From: W0P33-017 sp963640395
Lineage (GTDB): Bacteria > Bacillota > Clostridia > Lachnospirales > Lachnospiraceae
DNA: 29,785 nucleotides
Reading direction: 5' to 3'
Assembly (NCBI GenBank): GCA_963640395.1
Contig: CAVHZH010000016.1
Span: 1 to 29,785 of the forward strand
The notes beneath the pieces are model-generated. The model saw nothing but the letters and a program-made list of their open reading frames with translations. It made no database searches and was not told where the DNA came from. This document shows, piece by piece, positions 15,653 to 23,674 of the stretch (the stretch's first letter is position 1; every line of letters begins with the position of its first letter). A program made the translations under genes and the position numbers.

Positions 15653-16816
15653 ATGTTTAATTATACCTGTTTAAATCCGATCGCAAGTGTCGGACTTGAT
15701 CTGTTAAACGATGATTATAAAAAAGTAGACGATCTGGCAGATGCGCAGGCAGTGCTTGTACGTTCTGCAGCCATGCATGATCTAAAGCTTCCGGAGGGCT
15801 TGGAGGCAGTAGCCAGAGCCGGAGCCGGAGTCAACAATATTCCGCTCGATAAATGTGCCGAGAAGGGTATCGTTGTATTCAACACACCCGGAGCCAATGC
15901 AAACGGTGTAAAGGAGCTTGTATTTGCGGGTATGCTGCTCGCGGCCAGAGATGTTGTAGGCGGTATCAACTGGTGTGCATCAGAGGCTGGAAACGCTGAT
16001 ATCGCAAAGGTTGCAGAGAAACAGAAGAAGAACTTTGCCGGAACAGAGCTCTTGGGAAAGAAGCTCGGTGTCATCGGACTCGGTGCGATCGGTATTAAGG
16101 TCGCAAATACCGCGAGACATTTCGGCATGGAAGTATACGGCTATGATCCGTTTATCTCTGTCAATGCAGCATGGAGCCTCTCACGTGATGTCAAGCACAT
16201 CAGTGATCTGGAAACGATTTATAAAGAGTGCGATTATATCACCGTACATGTGCCCCTGATGGACAGCACGAAAAAAATGATCGGCGCAGAGGCGATCGCC
16301 ATGATGAAGCCGACCGCTGTTGTATTAAACTTTGCGCGCGATCTGCTGGTAGATGAGGAAGCAGTCGTAAAGGCACTCGCAGAGGGCAAGCTGCGCAAAT
16401 ATGTATCCGATTTCCCGAACCCGACTACTGTCGGACAGCCGGGCTGCATCGTCAGCCCCCATCTGGGAGCATCCACAGAGGAGTCCGAGGACAACTGTGC
16501 AGTGATGGCTGTCAAAGAGATCCGCGATTATATGGAGAACGGCAATATCAATCATTCCGTGAATTACCCGCAGTGTGACATGGGTGTCTGCCAGACGACC
16601 GGACGTGTAGCGATGCTGCATAAAAACGCAAAGGGCGCGATCGGAAGCTTTACCGCAATTCTTGCAGATGCGGGAGTCAATATTGACAATATGTCAAACA
16701 AGAGCAAGGGTGATTTCGCATATACAATGATGGATGTAGACGCATCTGTACCCGCAGATGTAGTTGAAAAGCTGTGTGCGCTGCCCGGTGTATATAAGGT
16801 GAGGGTGATCAAGTAA
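15653..16816 (+). CDS. serA: D-3-phosphoglycerate dehydrogenase
   Basis: A 387-residue NAD-dependent enzyme for the first step of serine synthesis. Domains: catalytic N-terminus, Rossmann core with GLGAIGIKVANTARHFG (about residue 141 onward), active-site segment NFARDLLVDEEAV, catalytic His in SPHLGASTEESEDN, and a C-terminal ACT domain (about 320-387, starting near RVAMLHKNAKGAIGSFT) that probably binds serine for feedback. I start at the ATG at 15653, two bases after the serC stop, with GAGGAG at 15637-15642. An upstream in-frame TTG at 15632 lies inside serC and adds seven non-conserved residues. The stop overlaps the next start (TAATG). Confidence 0.95.
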   Translation: MFNYTCLNPIASVGLDLLNDDYKKVDDLADAQAVLVRSAAMHDLKLPEGLEAVARAGAGVNNIPLDKCAEKGIVVFNTPGANANGVKELVFAGMLLAARDVVGGINWCASEAGNADIAKVAEKQKKNFAGTELLGKKLGVIGLGAIGIKVANTARHFGMEVYGYDPFISVNAAWSLSRDVKHISDLETIYKECDYITVHVPLMDSTKKMIGAEAIAMMKPTAVVLNFARDLLVDEEAVVKALAEGKLRKYVSDFPNPTTVGQPGCIVSPHLGASTEESEDNCAVMAVKEIRDYMENGNINHSVNYPQCDMGVCQTTGRVAMLHKNAKGAIGSFTAILADAGVNIDNMSNKSKGDFAYTMMDVDASVPADVVEKLCALPGVYKVRVIK

Positions 16817-18057
16817 TGGCAGATATCAGACCATTCCGGGCGATCCGCCCAACAGCGGACAAAGCGGCGGCGATCGCTGCTTTGCCCTATGATGTATACA
16901 ACAGGCAGGAGGCAAAGGAGGCCGTAAAGGGCAATCCAGATTCCTTTTTGAATATCGACCGTGCGGAGACACAGTTTGACGATTCGGTCGATACCTATGC
17001 GGAGTGTGTCTATCAGAAGGCACATGATCTGCTGTGGGAAAAGATCAACCGCGGAGATTTTATCCGCGAGGATGCACCCTGCTATTATATTTATGAGCTG
17101 ACGATGGATGGGCGCGTGCAGACCGGTATCGTGGCATGTGCATCGATTGACGACTATGAGGATCAGGTCATCAAAAAGCATGAAAATACGCGTGCCGACA
17201 AAGAGGCAGACCGCATTCATCATGTGGATAGCTGCAATGCACAGACCGGACCGATCTTTTTGGCATACCGCGCGGATGCAATCATCCGTGAGATTGTTGC
17301 GAAAACAAAGCAGACGGCAGCCGTGTATGATTTTAAGGCTGAGGACGGTATCCGCCACCGCGTATGGGTCATTGCGGATGCAGCGGATATCGATGCGGTT
17401 CGCAGCGCCTTTGACCGTATCGGCGAGATCTATATTGCCGACGGACATCACCGCGCCGCATCTGCGGTCAAGGTGGGACTGAAACGCCGCGCAGCGCATC
17501 CGGACTATGACGGCAGCGAGGAGTTTAACTACTTCCTGTCTGTGCTGTTCCCGGATGAGGAGCTCATGATCATGGATTACAACCGCGTCGTGAAGGATCT
17601 GAACGGTCTTGACGCAGATGAATTTCTGAAAAAGATACAGGAGCTGTTCGATGTGAAGCCGGTCGGCAAGACAGACCGCAAGCCGGAGAAAAAGGGCGAT
17701 TTCTCAATGTATTTCAACGGTCAGTGGTATCTGTGTACGATCCGTGAGGCTGACCGCAGCAGTGATCCGGTCAAGGGGCTGGATGTATCGCTGTTACAGG
17801 AGCTTTTGCTGACTCCGGTTCTGGGTATCAAAGATCCAAAGACCGACAAGCGGATCGATTTTGTCGGTGGAATCCGCGGGCTGGATGAGCTGGAGCACCG
17901 CTGCAGCGCAGACGGGGACAGCGTTGTTGCATTTGCAATGTATGCGACAGACATCAGTGAATTGTTTGCCGTGGCAGATGCCGGACGTTTGATGCCGCCG
18001 AAATCGACATGGTTTGAACCGAAGCTGCGCAGCGGTCTGTTCATTCACGAAATCTGA
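16816..18057 (+). CDS. DUF1015 family protein, coupled to serA
   Basis: A 413-residue cytoplasmic protein of the uncharacterised DUF1015 (COG4198) family, recognised by the N-terminal IRPFRAIRPTADKAAAIAALPYDVYN and by overall length. The most striking motif is ADGHHRAA at residues 208-215 (D209, H211, H212, R213), which resembles the DG(H)HR-type signature of the ParB/sulfiredoxin-like fold that also contains ADP-dependent serine kinase SerK and SbnI. The start codon overlaps the serA stop (TAATG), so translation is coupled. I know of no experimentally fixed function. Position directly after serC-serA, with no serB in the window, makes a role in phosphoserine/serine handling an attractive inference and no more than that. 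Confidence 0.88.
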   Translation: MADIRPFRAIRPTADKAAAIAALPYDVYNRQEAKEAVKGNPDSFLNIDRAETQFDDSVDTYAECVYQKAHDLLWEKINRGDFIREDAPCYYIYELTMDGRVQTGIVACASIDDYEDQVIKKHENTRADKEADRIHHVDSCNAQTGPIFLAYRADAIIREIVAKTKQTAAVYDFKAEDGIRHRVWVIADAADIDAVRSAFDRIGEIYIADGHHRAASAVKVGLKRRAAHPDYDGSEEFNYFLSVLFPDEELMIMDYNRVVKDLNGLDADEFLKKIQELFDVKPVGKTDRKPEKKGDFSMYFNGQWYLCTIREADRSSDPVKGLDVSLLQELLLTPVLGIKDPKTDKRIDFVGGIRGLDELEHRCSADGDSVVAFAMYATDISELFAVADAGRLMPPKSTWFEPKLRSGLFIHEI

Positions 18058-18071
18058 CAAGGAGAGACTGT

Positions 18072-18911
18072 ATGTTGACAGATGGAGAAAAAGAATTGTC
18101 ATTGTTCCAGCAATATCTGCAGGATGCATTGCCGGGATTGATCAGCTTTGCACTGTCGGTTGTCGGTGCCGTCATCGTTTATGTGATCGGTGTCCGCATC
18201 ATAAAGCTATTGCGGCGGTTGTTAAAACGGATGCTGCAAAGGCACAATGTAGACGAGGGTGTCCAGCAGTTTCTGGACGCGATCGCAAAGTTTGCCGGCT
18301 ATTTTGTGCTTGCGCTGATGATCCTCGGATTTTTCGGAATCACGACCGCATCTGTAGTGGCCGTGCTCGGCTCTGCGGGACTGACACTCGGACTCGCTTT
18401 GCAGGGCAGCCTTTCAAACTTTGCGGGTGGCGTGCTGATCCTGATGCTCAAGCCATTTGTTGTCGGTGATTATATCATCGAGGAGACCGGGAAAAACGAG
18501 GGCTATGTCCATGAGATCTCGATCTTTTATACAACATTGCGCACGTTTGACGAAACGCTGATCGAGATCCCGAACGGAACGCTCGCGAACAACAGCATCA
18601 CGAATCTGTCAAAAAGCGGCAGGCGCAGACTCAGTGTGACAGTGGATGTCGCATATGACGCAGATCTCGCACAGGCAAAGCAGGTGCTGATGCGGATCGC
18701 GGAACGCTCGGGCTTCCGCATAGATACGGAGGCTCCGGTTGTGGTTGTGTCGGAGCTGGCGGAGAGCAGTGTCAAGCTCTGTGTGCGCGTATGGACGACA
18801 CCGGATCAGTATTGGGATGAATTATTTCAGCTCAACGAACAGATCAAGCTGGAGTTTGACAAGGCTGGTATCGAGATCGCATTTCCGCAGTTGGATGTGC
18901 ATGTTCGATAA
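18072..18911 (+). CDS. mscS: Small-conductance mechanosensitive channel, MscS family
   Basis: A 279-residue membrane protein, close to the size of E. coli MscS (286). Three hydrophobic segments are visible: about residues 18-40 (LISFALSVVGAVIVYVIG), 73-92 and the pore-lining TM3 at about 95-125, with the Gly/Ala packing pattern LGSAGLTLGLALQGSLSNFAGG. These are followed by the conserved KPFVVGDYI and the cytoplasmic beta domain (EIPNGTLANNSITNLSKSGRRR). It releases solutes on hypo-osmotic shock. A GGAGA site precedes the ATG. It lies 14 bp after the DUF1015 gene, so it appears to be the last gene of the amino-acid operon. Confidence 0.94.
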   Translation: MLTDGEKELSLFQQYLQDALPGLISFALSVVGAVIVYVIGVRIIKLLRRLLKRMLQRHNVDEGVQQFLDAIAKFAGYFVLALMILGFFGITTASVVAVLGSAGLTLGLALQGSLSNFAGGVLILMLKPFVVGDYIIEETGKNEGYVHEISIFYTTLRTFDETLIEIPNGTLANNSITNLSKSGRRRLSVTVDVAYDADLAQAKQVLMRIAERSGFRIDTEAPVVVVSELAESSVKLCVRVWTTPDQYWDELFQLNEQIKLEFDKAGIEIAFPQLDVHVR

Positions 18912-18937
18912 AAGCAAGTGTTTTTCGTGGAAAAGAA

Positions 18938-18966
18938 TTGACAAAATTGCTAAAATGTGATAAGTT
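18938..18966 (+). promoter_or_regulatory. Promoter of the cold-shock gene
   Basis: A perfect -35 TTGACA at 18938-18943, a 17-bp spacer and a weaker -10 TAAGTT at 18961-18966 preceded by TG one base upstream (TGA-TAAGTT, extended -10). This gives a 5' leader of about 75 nt before the csp start, and long leaders are usual for cold-shock genes. A similar TGA-TAAG element occurs at 29622-29628. Confidence 0.55.
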
Positions 18967-19046
18967 TGATTCAACGTTGAAAAAGCTGCACCAAAGAGGC
19001 GTGGAATTTCAAAGCAATATCTAATTGAGTTTAGGAGGAAGTATTT

Positions 19047-19247
19047 ATGCAGCAGGGAACTGTAAAATGGTTTAATGCAAAAAAAGGCTACGGATTTATT
19101 TCTGATGAAGCCGGCAACGAAGTATTTGTTCATTTTTCAGCATTGAATATGGACGGCTTCAAGGAATTGAAGGATGGCGAGAAGGTTGAGTTTGAAGTTG
19201 TAGAGGGAGAAAAAGGACCTCAGGCAGCAAACGTTACCAGAATCTAA
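19047..19247 (+). CDS. csp: Cold-shock protein (CspA family)
   Basis: A 66-residue OB-fold single-strand nucleic-acid-binding protein. MQQGTVKWFNAKKGYGFI includes RNP1 (KGYGFI, residues 14-19), and RNP2 is VFVHFS (about 27-32). Such proteins act as RNA chaperones that melt secondary structure; some are cold-induced and others are constitutive. The length is exactly typical. A strong TAGGAGGA site precedes the ATG, and it is a monocistronic unit with its own promoter and terminator. Confidence 0.97.
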   Translation: MQQGTVKWFNAKKGYGFISDEAGNEVFVHFSALNMDGFKELKDGEKVEFEVVEGEKGPQAANVTRI

Positions 19248-19276
19248 TTCGTCACAATATTTTGTTTTGCAAACAG

Positions 19277-19320
19277 AAAACAGTCATTCCATATGGGATG
19301 GCTGTTTTTTTCCTTTTTTT
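19277..19320 (+). terminator. Strong intrinsic terminator after csp
   Basis: A 12-bp stem (19279-19290 with 19295-19306, two G-T pairs) closes an ATAT loop and is followed by TTTTT, CC and seven more T. An A-run precedes the stem. This is the clearest terminator in the first two thirds of the window. Confidence 0.9.
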
Positions 19321-19333
19321 TGGAAAATAAACG

Positions 19334-19342
19334 TGTTATACT
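19334..19342 (+). promoter_or_regulatory. Extended -10 promoter of the M16 peptidase-era unit
   Basis: TGT-TATACT at 19334-19342 is a good extended -10 directly downstream of the csp terminator and about 70 bp before the peptidase start. No clear -35 hexamer is visible at 16-18 bp, where the terminator T-tract lies. Confidence 0.5.
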
Positions 19343-19410
19343 ATTGGAGTTAGTTGGAAATAATAGCTATCAGATGGCTATAAATAAAAGATAGTTGGAG
19401 GAATTTAAGA

Positions 19411-22347
19411 TTGAACAGCACACAGATATCACAGTTGACAGCTTATGAGGTGATCCGTGAGGAGGCTTTGACGGATCTTGGCTCGAAAGGGACGCTGCTG
19501 CGGCATAAAAAAAGCGGTGCGCGGATTGCACTTGTGGAAAATGATGATGAAAACAAGGTATTTTACATCGCATTCCGTACACCGGTAGACGATTCGACCG
19601 GCGTGCCGCATATCATTGAGCATACCGTACTGTGCGGATCGGACGATTTTCCGGTGAAAGATCCGTTTGTGGAACTCGCAAAGGGCTCACTGAACACATT
19701 TTTGAACGCGATGACTTATCCGGATAAGACGATCTATCCGGTGGCGAGCTGCAATGACAAGGATTTTCAGAATCTGATGCATGTTTATCTGGATGCGGTA
19801 TTCCATCCGAATATCTATAAGCACAAGGAGATTTTTTTGCAGGAGGGCTGGCACTATGAGCTGGAGAACGTCGATGCGCCGATCACGTTAAACGGTGTCG
19901 TTTACAATGAAATGAAGGGTGCATTTTCTTCGCCGGAGGGTGTGCTTGACCGCGTGATCTTGAACTCCCTGTTTCCCGATACGACGTATGCGAATGAGTC
20001 GGGCGGAGATCCGGAGGTGATTCCGGAGCTGACCTATGAGAATTATCTCGATTTCCACAGACGTTATTACCATCCGTCCAATTCCTATATTTATCTGTAC
20101 GGTGATATGGACATGGCAGAAAAGCTCCGCTGGATCGATGAAAATTATCTCTCACATTATGAGAATCAGCCGGTCGATTCGACGATCGAGCGGCAGGCAG
20201 CGTTTGATGCGCCCGTAGAGATCACGAGGGACTATCCGGTGGCGAGCAATGAGCCGTTAGAGGACAACGCATATCTGGCATATAATCTGGTGATTGATAC
20301 CGTTTTAAACAAAGAGTATTATCTGGCGTTTGATGTGCTCGATTATGCGCTGCTCGGTGCGCCCGGCGCACCGCTCAAGCAAGCACTGCTCGATGCCGGG
20401 ATCGGAAAAGATATTATGAGCTCCTATGACAATTCAACGTATCAGCCAATTTTCTCGATCGTGGCAAAAAATGCCAACGGCAAAGACAGTGACCGGTTTG
20501 CAACGACGATCCGCGAGACCTTATCCCGGCTTGTAGCGGATGGCATCAATCCAAAGGCACTGCTGGCGGGTATCAACAGTGCAGAGTTTAAATACCGCGA
20601 GGCGGATTTTGGCGCTTACCCGAAGGGATTGATCTATGGTCTGCAATGTATGGATAGCTGGCTGTATGACGAGACAGAGCCGTTTATGCACATCGAGTCG
20701 GGTGAGACCTTCGCCTATCTGCGTGCACAGGCAGAGCAGGAAACCGGATATTTTGAACGTCTGGTCAAGGAATGGCTGCTGGACAATCGCCATGTATCGA
20801 TCGTTACGGTCAATCCGAAGCGTGGGCTGACTGCCGAAAATGACCGCGCACTGGAACAGAAGCTGGCAGCATATAAGGCGACACTGAGTAAGGCAGAGCT
20901 GGAGCAACTGGTGGCAGACACGGCACACCTCAAGGCATATCAGGCAGAGCCTTCGCCGAAGGCGGATCTGGAGAAGATCCCGCTGCTCACACGCGCCGAC
21001 ATGAAGCAGGAGGCAGCACCCTTTTATAATGAGGAGTGCGAGATGGCGGGCATTCCCGTAGTGCATCACGACATCCATACCAACGGTATTTATTATATTG
21101 ACCTGCTGTTTGACCTGAACCATCTGAGTGAGGAAGATCTGCCGTATCTTGGCATTTTGAAGGCGGTGCTCGGGTATATGGACACCGCACATTACAGCTA
21201 CAGCGAGCTTGCAAATGAGATCAATCTCGCGACCGGAGGTATCTCCTCTACGCTGAACCTGTTTGTGAATGCAGAGGATGACAGCCGATGGGATGCACGC
21301 TATGAGGTGTGCGTCAAGGTATTGGCACCGCAGCTTGCACGTGCGATGGAGCTGACAGCCGAGATACTTGGCAGTACAGACCTGTCCGATAAAAAGCGTC
21401 TGCACGAGATCTTGTCACAGGTGAAATCGCGGCTGGAAATGAGCATGACGACATCCGGACATGGAGTGTCTGCCGTGCGTGCAATGTCTTATTTTTCACC
21501 GACCGGAGCGTTTAACGATGCGGTAGGCGGTGTCGGGCTGTACCGGCTGGTCGCAGAGCTCGAGCGCGATTTTGATGCACATGCAGCGCAGCTTCAGGAG
21601 CGTCTGGGCGCGCTGATCAGACAGATTTTTGTGCGTGATGGACTGCTCGTCAGTGAGACGGTCAATGTCGCGGCAAAGGAGGCGCTTGCGCCGGAGCTGG
21701 AAAAGCTGTGCGAGGTACTGCCGGAGCATGCGGATCGGAGTCAGGCGCTCACGATCACCTGCGAAAAGAAAAATGAGGGCTTTAAGGATGCTGCGCAGAT
21801 CCAGTATGTATCGCGGGGCGGCAACTTTAAAAAGGCAGGCTTTGTGTATACAGGGGCTTTAAATATTTTAAAGGTGATCATGAATTATGAGTATCTGTGG
21901 CTGAACATCCGTGTGCAGGGCGGCGCTTACGGCTGTATGAGCGGATTTGCGAGAAACGGGGATTCGTATTTATCATCGTACCGTGACCCGAACCTGCGGG
22001 CGACCAATGAGATTTATGAGGGCATTCCCGGCTATCTGCATGATTTTGATGTGGATGAGCGCGATATGACCAAATTTATTATCGGAACGGTCAGTGCGCT
22101 CGATACGCCGCTTCCGCCTGCGACAAAGGGCGTGCGCTCGATGGGCGCTTATATGACCGGCCTTACGATGGAAAACGTGCAGAAAAACCGCGAGGAGGTG
22201 CTGCGTGCGACACCGGCGGACATCCGTGCCTTGGAGCCGCTCGTGGCAAGTGTGCTGGCAGAGGACTGCCTGTGTGTGATCGGAAATGAGGATATGATCG
22301 AGAAGGAACGGGAACTGTTTATGAATGTGGAGGATCTTTTTTCATGA
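19411..22347 (+). CDS. M16C zinc metallopeptidase (presequence protease/PreP-like, insulinase family)
   Basis: A 978-residue clan ME peptidase with the inverted zinc motif HIIEH (H67, E70, H71) and the distal ligand E167 in VVYNEMKGA. Length and layout (two M16 halves joined by a helical linker, active N-terminal half) match PreP/Cym1-type M16C enzymes, which degrade unfolded peptides in an enclosed chamber. No signal peptide is seen, so it is probably cytoplasmic. The start appears to be TTG at 19411 with GGAGG at 19397-19401; no ATG lies close enough to the conserved region to be an alternative. The stop overlaps the era start (ATGA), so the two are coupled. Confidence 0.94.
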   Translation: MNSTQISQLTAYEVIREEALTDLGSKGTLLRHKKSGARIALVENDDENKVFYIAFRTPVDDSTGVPHIIEHTVLCGSDDFPVKDPFVELAKGSLNTFLNAMTYPDKTIYPVASCNDKDFQNLMHVYLDAVFHPNIYKHKEIFLQEGWHYELENVDAPITLNGVVYNEMKGAFSSPEGVLDRVILNSLFPDTTYANESGGDPEVIPELTYENYLDFHRRYYHPSNSYIYLYGDMDMAEKLRWIDENYLSHYENQPVDSTIERQAAFDAPVEITRDYPVASNEPLEDNAYLAYNLVIDTVLNKEYYLAFDVLDYALLGAPGAPLKQALLDAGIGKDIMSSYDNSTYQPIFSIVAKNANGKDSDRFATTIRETLSRLVADGINPKALLAGINSAEFKYREADFGAYPKGLIYGLQCMDSWLYDETEPFMHIESGETFAYLRAQAEQETGYFERLVKEWLLDNRHVSIVTVNPKRGLTAENDRALEQKLAAYKATLSKAELEQLVADTAHLKAYQAEPSPKADLEKIPLLTRADMKQEAAPFYNEECEMAGIPVVHHDIHTNGIYYIDLLFDLNHLSEEDLPYLGILKAVLGYMDTAHYSYSELANEINLATGGISSTLNLFVNAEDDSRWDARYEVCVKVLAPQLARAMELTAEILGSTDLSDKKRLHEILSQVKSRLEMSMTTSGHGVSAVRAMSYFSPTGAFNDAVGGVGLYRLVAELERDFDAHAAQLQERLGALIRQIFVRDGLLVSETVNVAAKEALAPELEKLCEVLPEHADRSQALTITCEKKNEGFKDAAQIQYVSRGGNFKKAGFVYTGALNILKVIMNYEYLWLNIRVQGGAYGCMSGFARNGDSYLSSYRDPNLRATNEIYEGIPGYLHDFDVDERDMTKFIIGTVSALDTPLPPATKGVRSMGAYMTGLTMENVQKNREEVLRATPADIRALEPLVASVLAEDCLCVIGNEDMIEKERELFMNVEDLFS

Positions 22348-23261
22348 ATCGGACAAATGAACAATTAAAATCAGGCTTTGTGACGATTATTGGCAGGCCG
22401 AATGTAGGAAAATCAACAATGATGAATTATCTGATCGGACAGAAGATCGCGATCACATCGAATAAGCCACAGACGACGCGCAACCGGATACAGACGGTCT
22501 ATACCGATCCGGAGCGCGGACAGGTTGTATTTTTAGATACGCCCGGTATCCACAAGGCAAAGAACAAGCTGGGCGAATATATGGTCAATGTGGCGGAGCA
22601 TACGCTCGGCGAGGTGGATCTGATCCTGTGGCTCGTAGAGCCGACGAATTTTGTCGGTGCGGGCGAGCAGCACATCGCAGAGGTGTTAAAAAAGGTCAAG
22701 ACACCGGTCATTCTTGTCATCAACAAGATCGATATGGTGGAGAAAAAAGAACAACTGCTGGAATACATAGATACTTACCGGAAAATCTATGACTTTGCGG
22801 AGATCATTCCGGCTTGTGCGCTGCGCGGACAGGGCATGGATGATGTAAGGGATACGATCTTCAAATATCTGCCGTATGGACCGATGTTCTATGACGAGGA
22901 TACAATCACAGACCAGCCGGAGCGACAGATCGTGGCAGAGCTGATCCGCGAGAAGGCGCTGCACGCATTAAATGATGAGATCCCGCACGGGATCGCCGTT
23001 ACGATCGAACGGATGAAAGACCGCAAGGGACAAAATCTTGTCGATATCGATGCAACGATCATTTGTGAACGGGATTCCCATAAGGGAATTATTATCGGCA
23101 AGGGCGGCAGCATGCTCAAAAAGATCGGAACAAATGCACGTTACGAGATTGAGCGGCTGTTAGACTGCCGCGTCAATCTGAAATTGTGGGTCAAGGTGAA
23201 AAAGGACTGGCGGGACAGCGATATCCTGCTCAAAAACTTTGGCTATCGAGAAGAAAATTAA
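22344..23261 (+). CDS. era: GTPase Era
   Basis: A 305-residue ribosome-assembly GTPase that binds the 3' end of 16S rRNA. GTPase motifs: G1 GRPNVGKS (residues 17-24), the TTRNRI G2 region, G3 DTPGIH and G4 NKID. The C-terminal KH domain has its GxxG loop in GIIIGKGGSMLKKIG. Full length. The start codon overlaps the peptidase stop. In many Firmicutes era is followed directly by yqzL and recO; here the order is kept but a 224-bp block of inverted repeats separates them. Confidence 0.97.
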   Translation: MNRTNEQLKSGFVTIIGRPNVGKSTMMNYLIGQKIAITSNKPQTTRNRIQTVYTDPERGQVVFLDTPGIHKAKNKLGEYMVNVAEHTLGEVDLILWLVEPTNFVGAGEQHIAEVLKKVKTPVILVINKIDMVEKKEQLLEYIDTYRKIYDFAEIIPACALRGQGMDDVRDTIFKYLPYGPMFYDEDTITDQPERQIVAELIREKALHALNDEIPHGIAVTIERMKDRKGQNLVDIDATIICERDSHKGIIIGKGGSMLKKIGTNARYEIERLLDCRVNLKLWVKVKKDWRDSDILLKNFGYREEN

Positions 23262-23316
23262 ACACCGATTTCCACTTTTTATCTCGTATGGATCTCCTGA
23301 CAGACGCATACCCTAG

Positions 23317-23459
23317 TAATGAGCGATTGCCTTAGGGAAACGCTCATTAAAGCGTTTCCCACGCCGGATTTGCGCTGCGAAGCAGTAAATTCCCTTGCAA
23401 ATCCGTGCAATCTCTCAGAGAGTCTGAGAAAATGATGATTTAATCAGCATTTCCTTAGA
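23317..23459. repeat. Intergenic array of inverted repeats (MITE-like or structured RNA element)
   Basis: Within the 224-bp gap after era there are five nested or adjacent inverted repeats: 23317-23325 with 23341-23349 (TAATGAGCG); 23335-23344 with 23351-23360 (GGGAAACGCT); 23365-23373 with 23397-23405 (CGGATTTGC), enclosing a CTGC-GAA-GCAG mini-hairpin at 23375-23385; 23413-23419 with 23423-23429; and an imperfect hairpin at 23430-23459. The first two share 23341-23344 and so exclude each other. The last 24 nt are identical to 32-55. The outer ends form imperfect terminal inverted repeats. No coding frame was found inside. It does not end in a U-tract. Confidence 0.65.
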
Positions 23460-23485
23460 AATCGAAAGAACAGGGGGAAAGGTAC

Positions 23486-23674
23486 ATGTCAGAGGAAAAA
23501 TGGAATCGGTTTGCAGCGACTGGAAGCGTGCGGGACTATCTGGAGTATCGCGCAGGCGGACCGCACAGTGCGGAAAAGCAAAAAAACAGCAGTCGGACTG
23601 CAGGAGAGGAACAAGCGCATGGGGCAGACGATTCTGCTGAATGGAATGGTACTCTCTGCAATGCCCATCAGTGA
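23486..23674 (+). CDS. YqzL-like small protein
   Basis: A 62-residue frame with an ATG preceded by a purine-rich GGGGGAAAGG site. Its N-terminal half, EKWNRFAATGSVRDYLEYR, follows the pattern of Bacillus YqzL-type proteins (W-N-x-F-x-x-TG-x-x-x-x-YL), and the position between era and recO is exactly that of yqzL. The C-terminal half is polar and low in conservation potential. It runs 56 bp into recO in another frame, and the recO ribosome binding site lies inside it, which suggests translational coupling. Function of the family is unknown. The pattern match is from memory and was not computed. Confidence 0.68.
   Translation: MSEEKWNRFAATGSVRDYLEYRAGGPHSAEKQKNSSRTAGEEQAHGADDSAEWNGTLCNAHQ

Noticed and set aside
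16564..17499. 311-codon open frame on the minus strand opposite serA and the DUF1015 gene
   Set aside because: It lies antisense to two well-supported genes, has no ribosome binding site or recognisable motif, and has an improbable Cys/Arg/Ile-rich composition. It is a shadow frame.
20521..21405. 294-codon minus-strand frame opposite the M16 peptidase
   Set aside because: It is fully antisense to a conserved enzyme, very rich in Cys, Leu and Gln, and has no motif. It is an artefact of the codon bias on the + strand.
23317..23459. CRISPR array
   Set aside because: The repeats are inverted, not direct and regularly spaced, and there are no spacers of uniform length and no cas genes.
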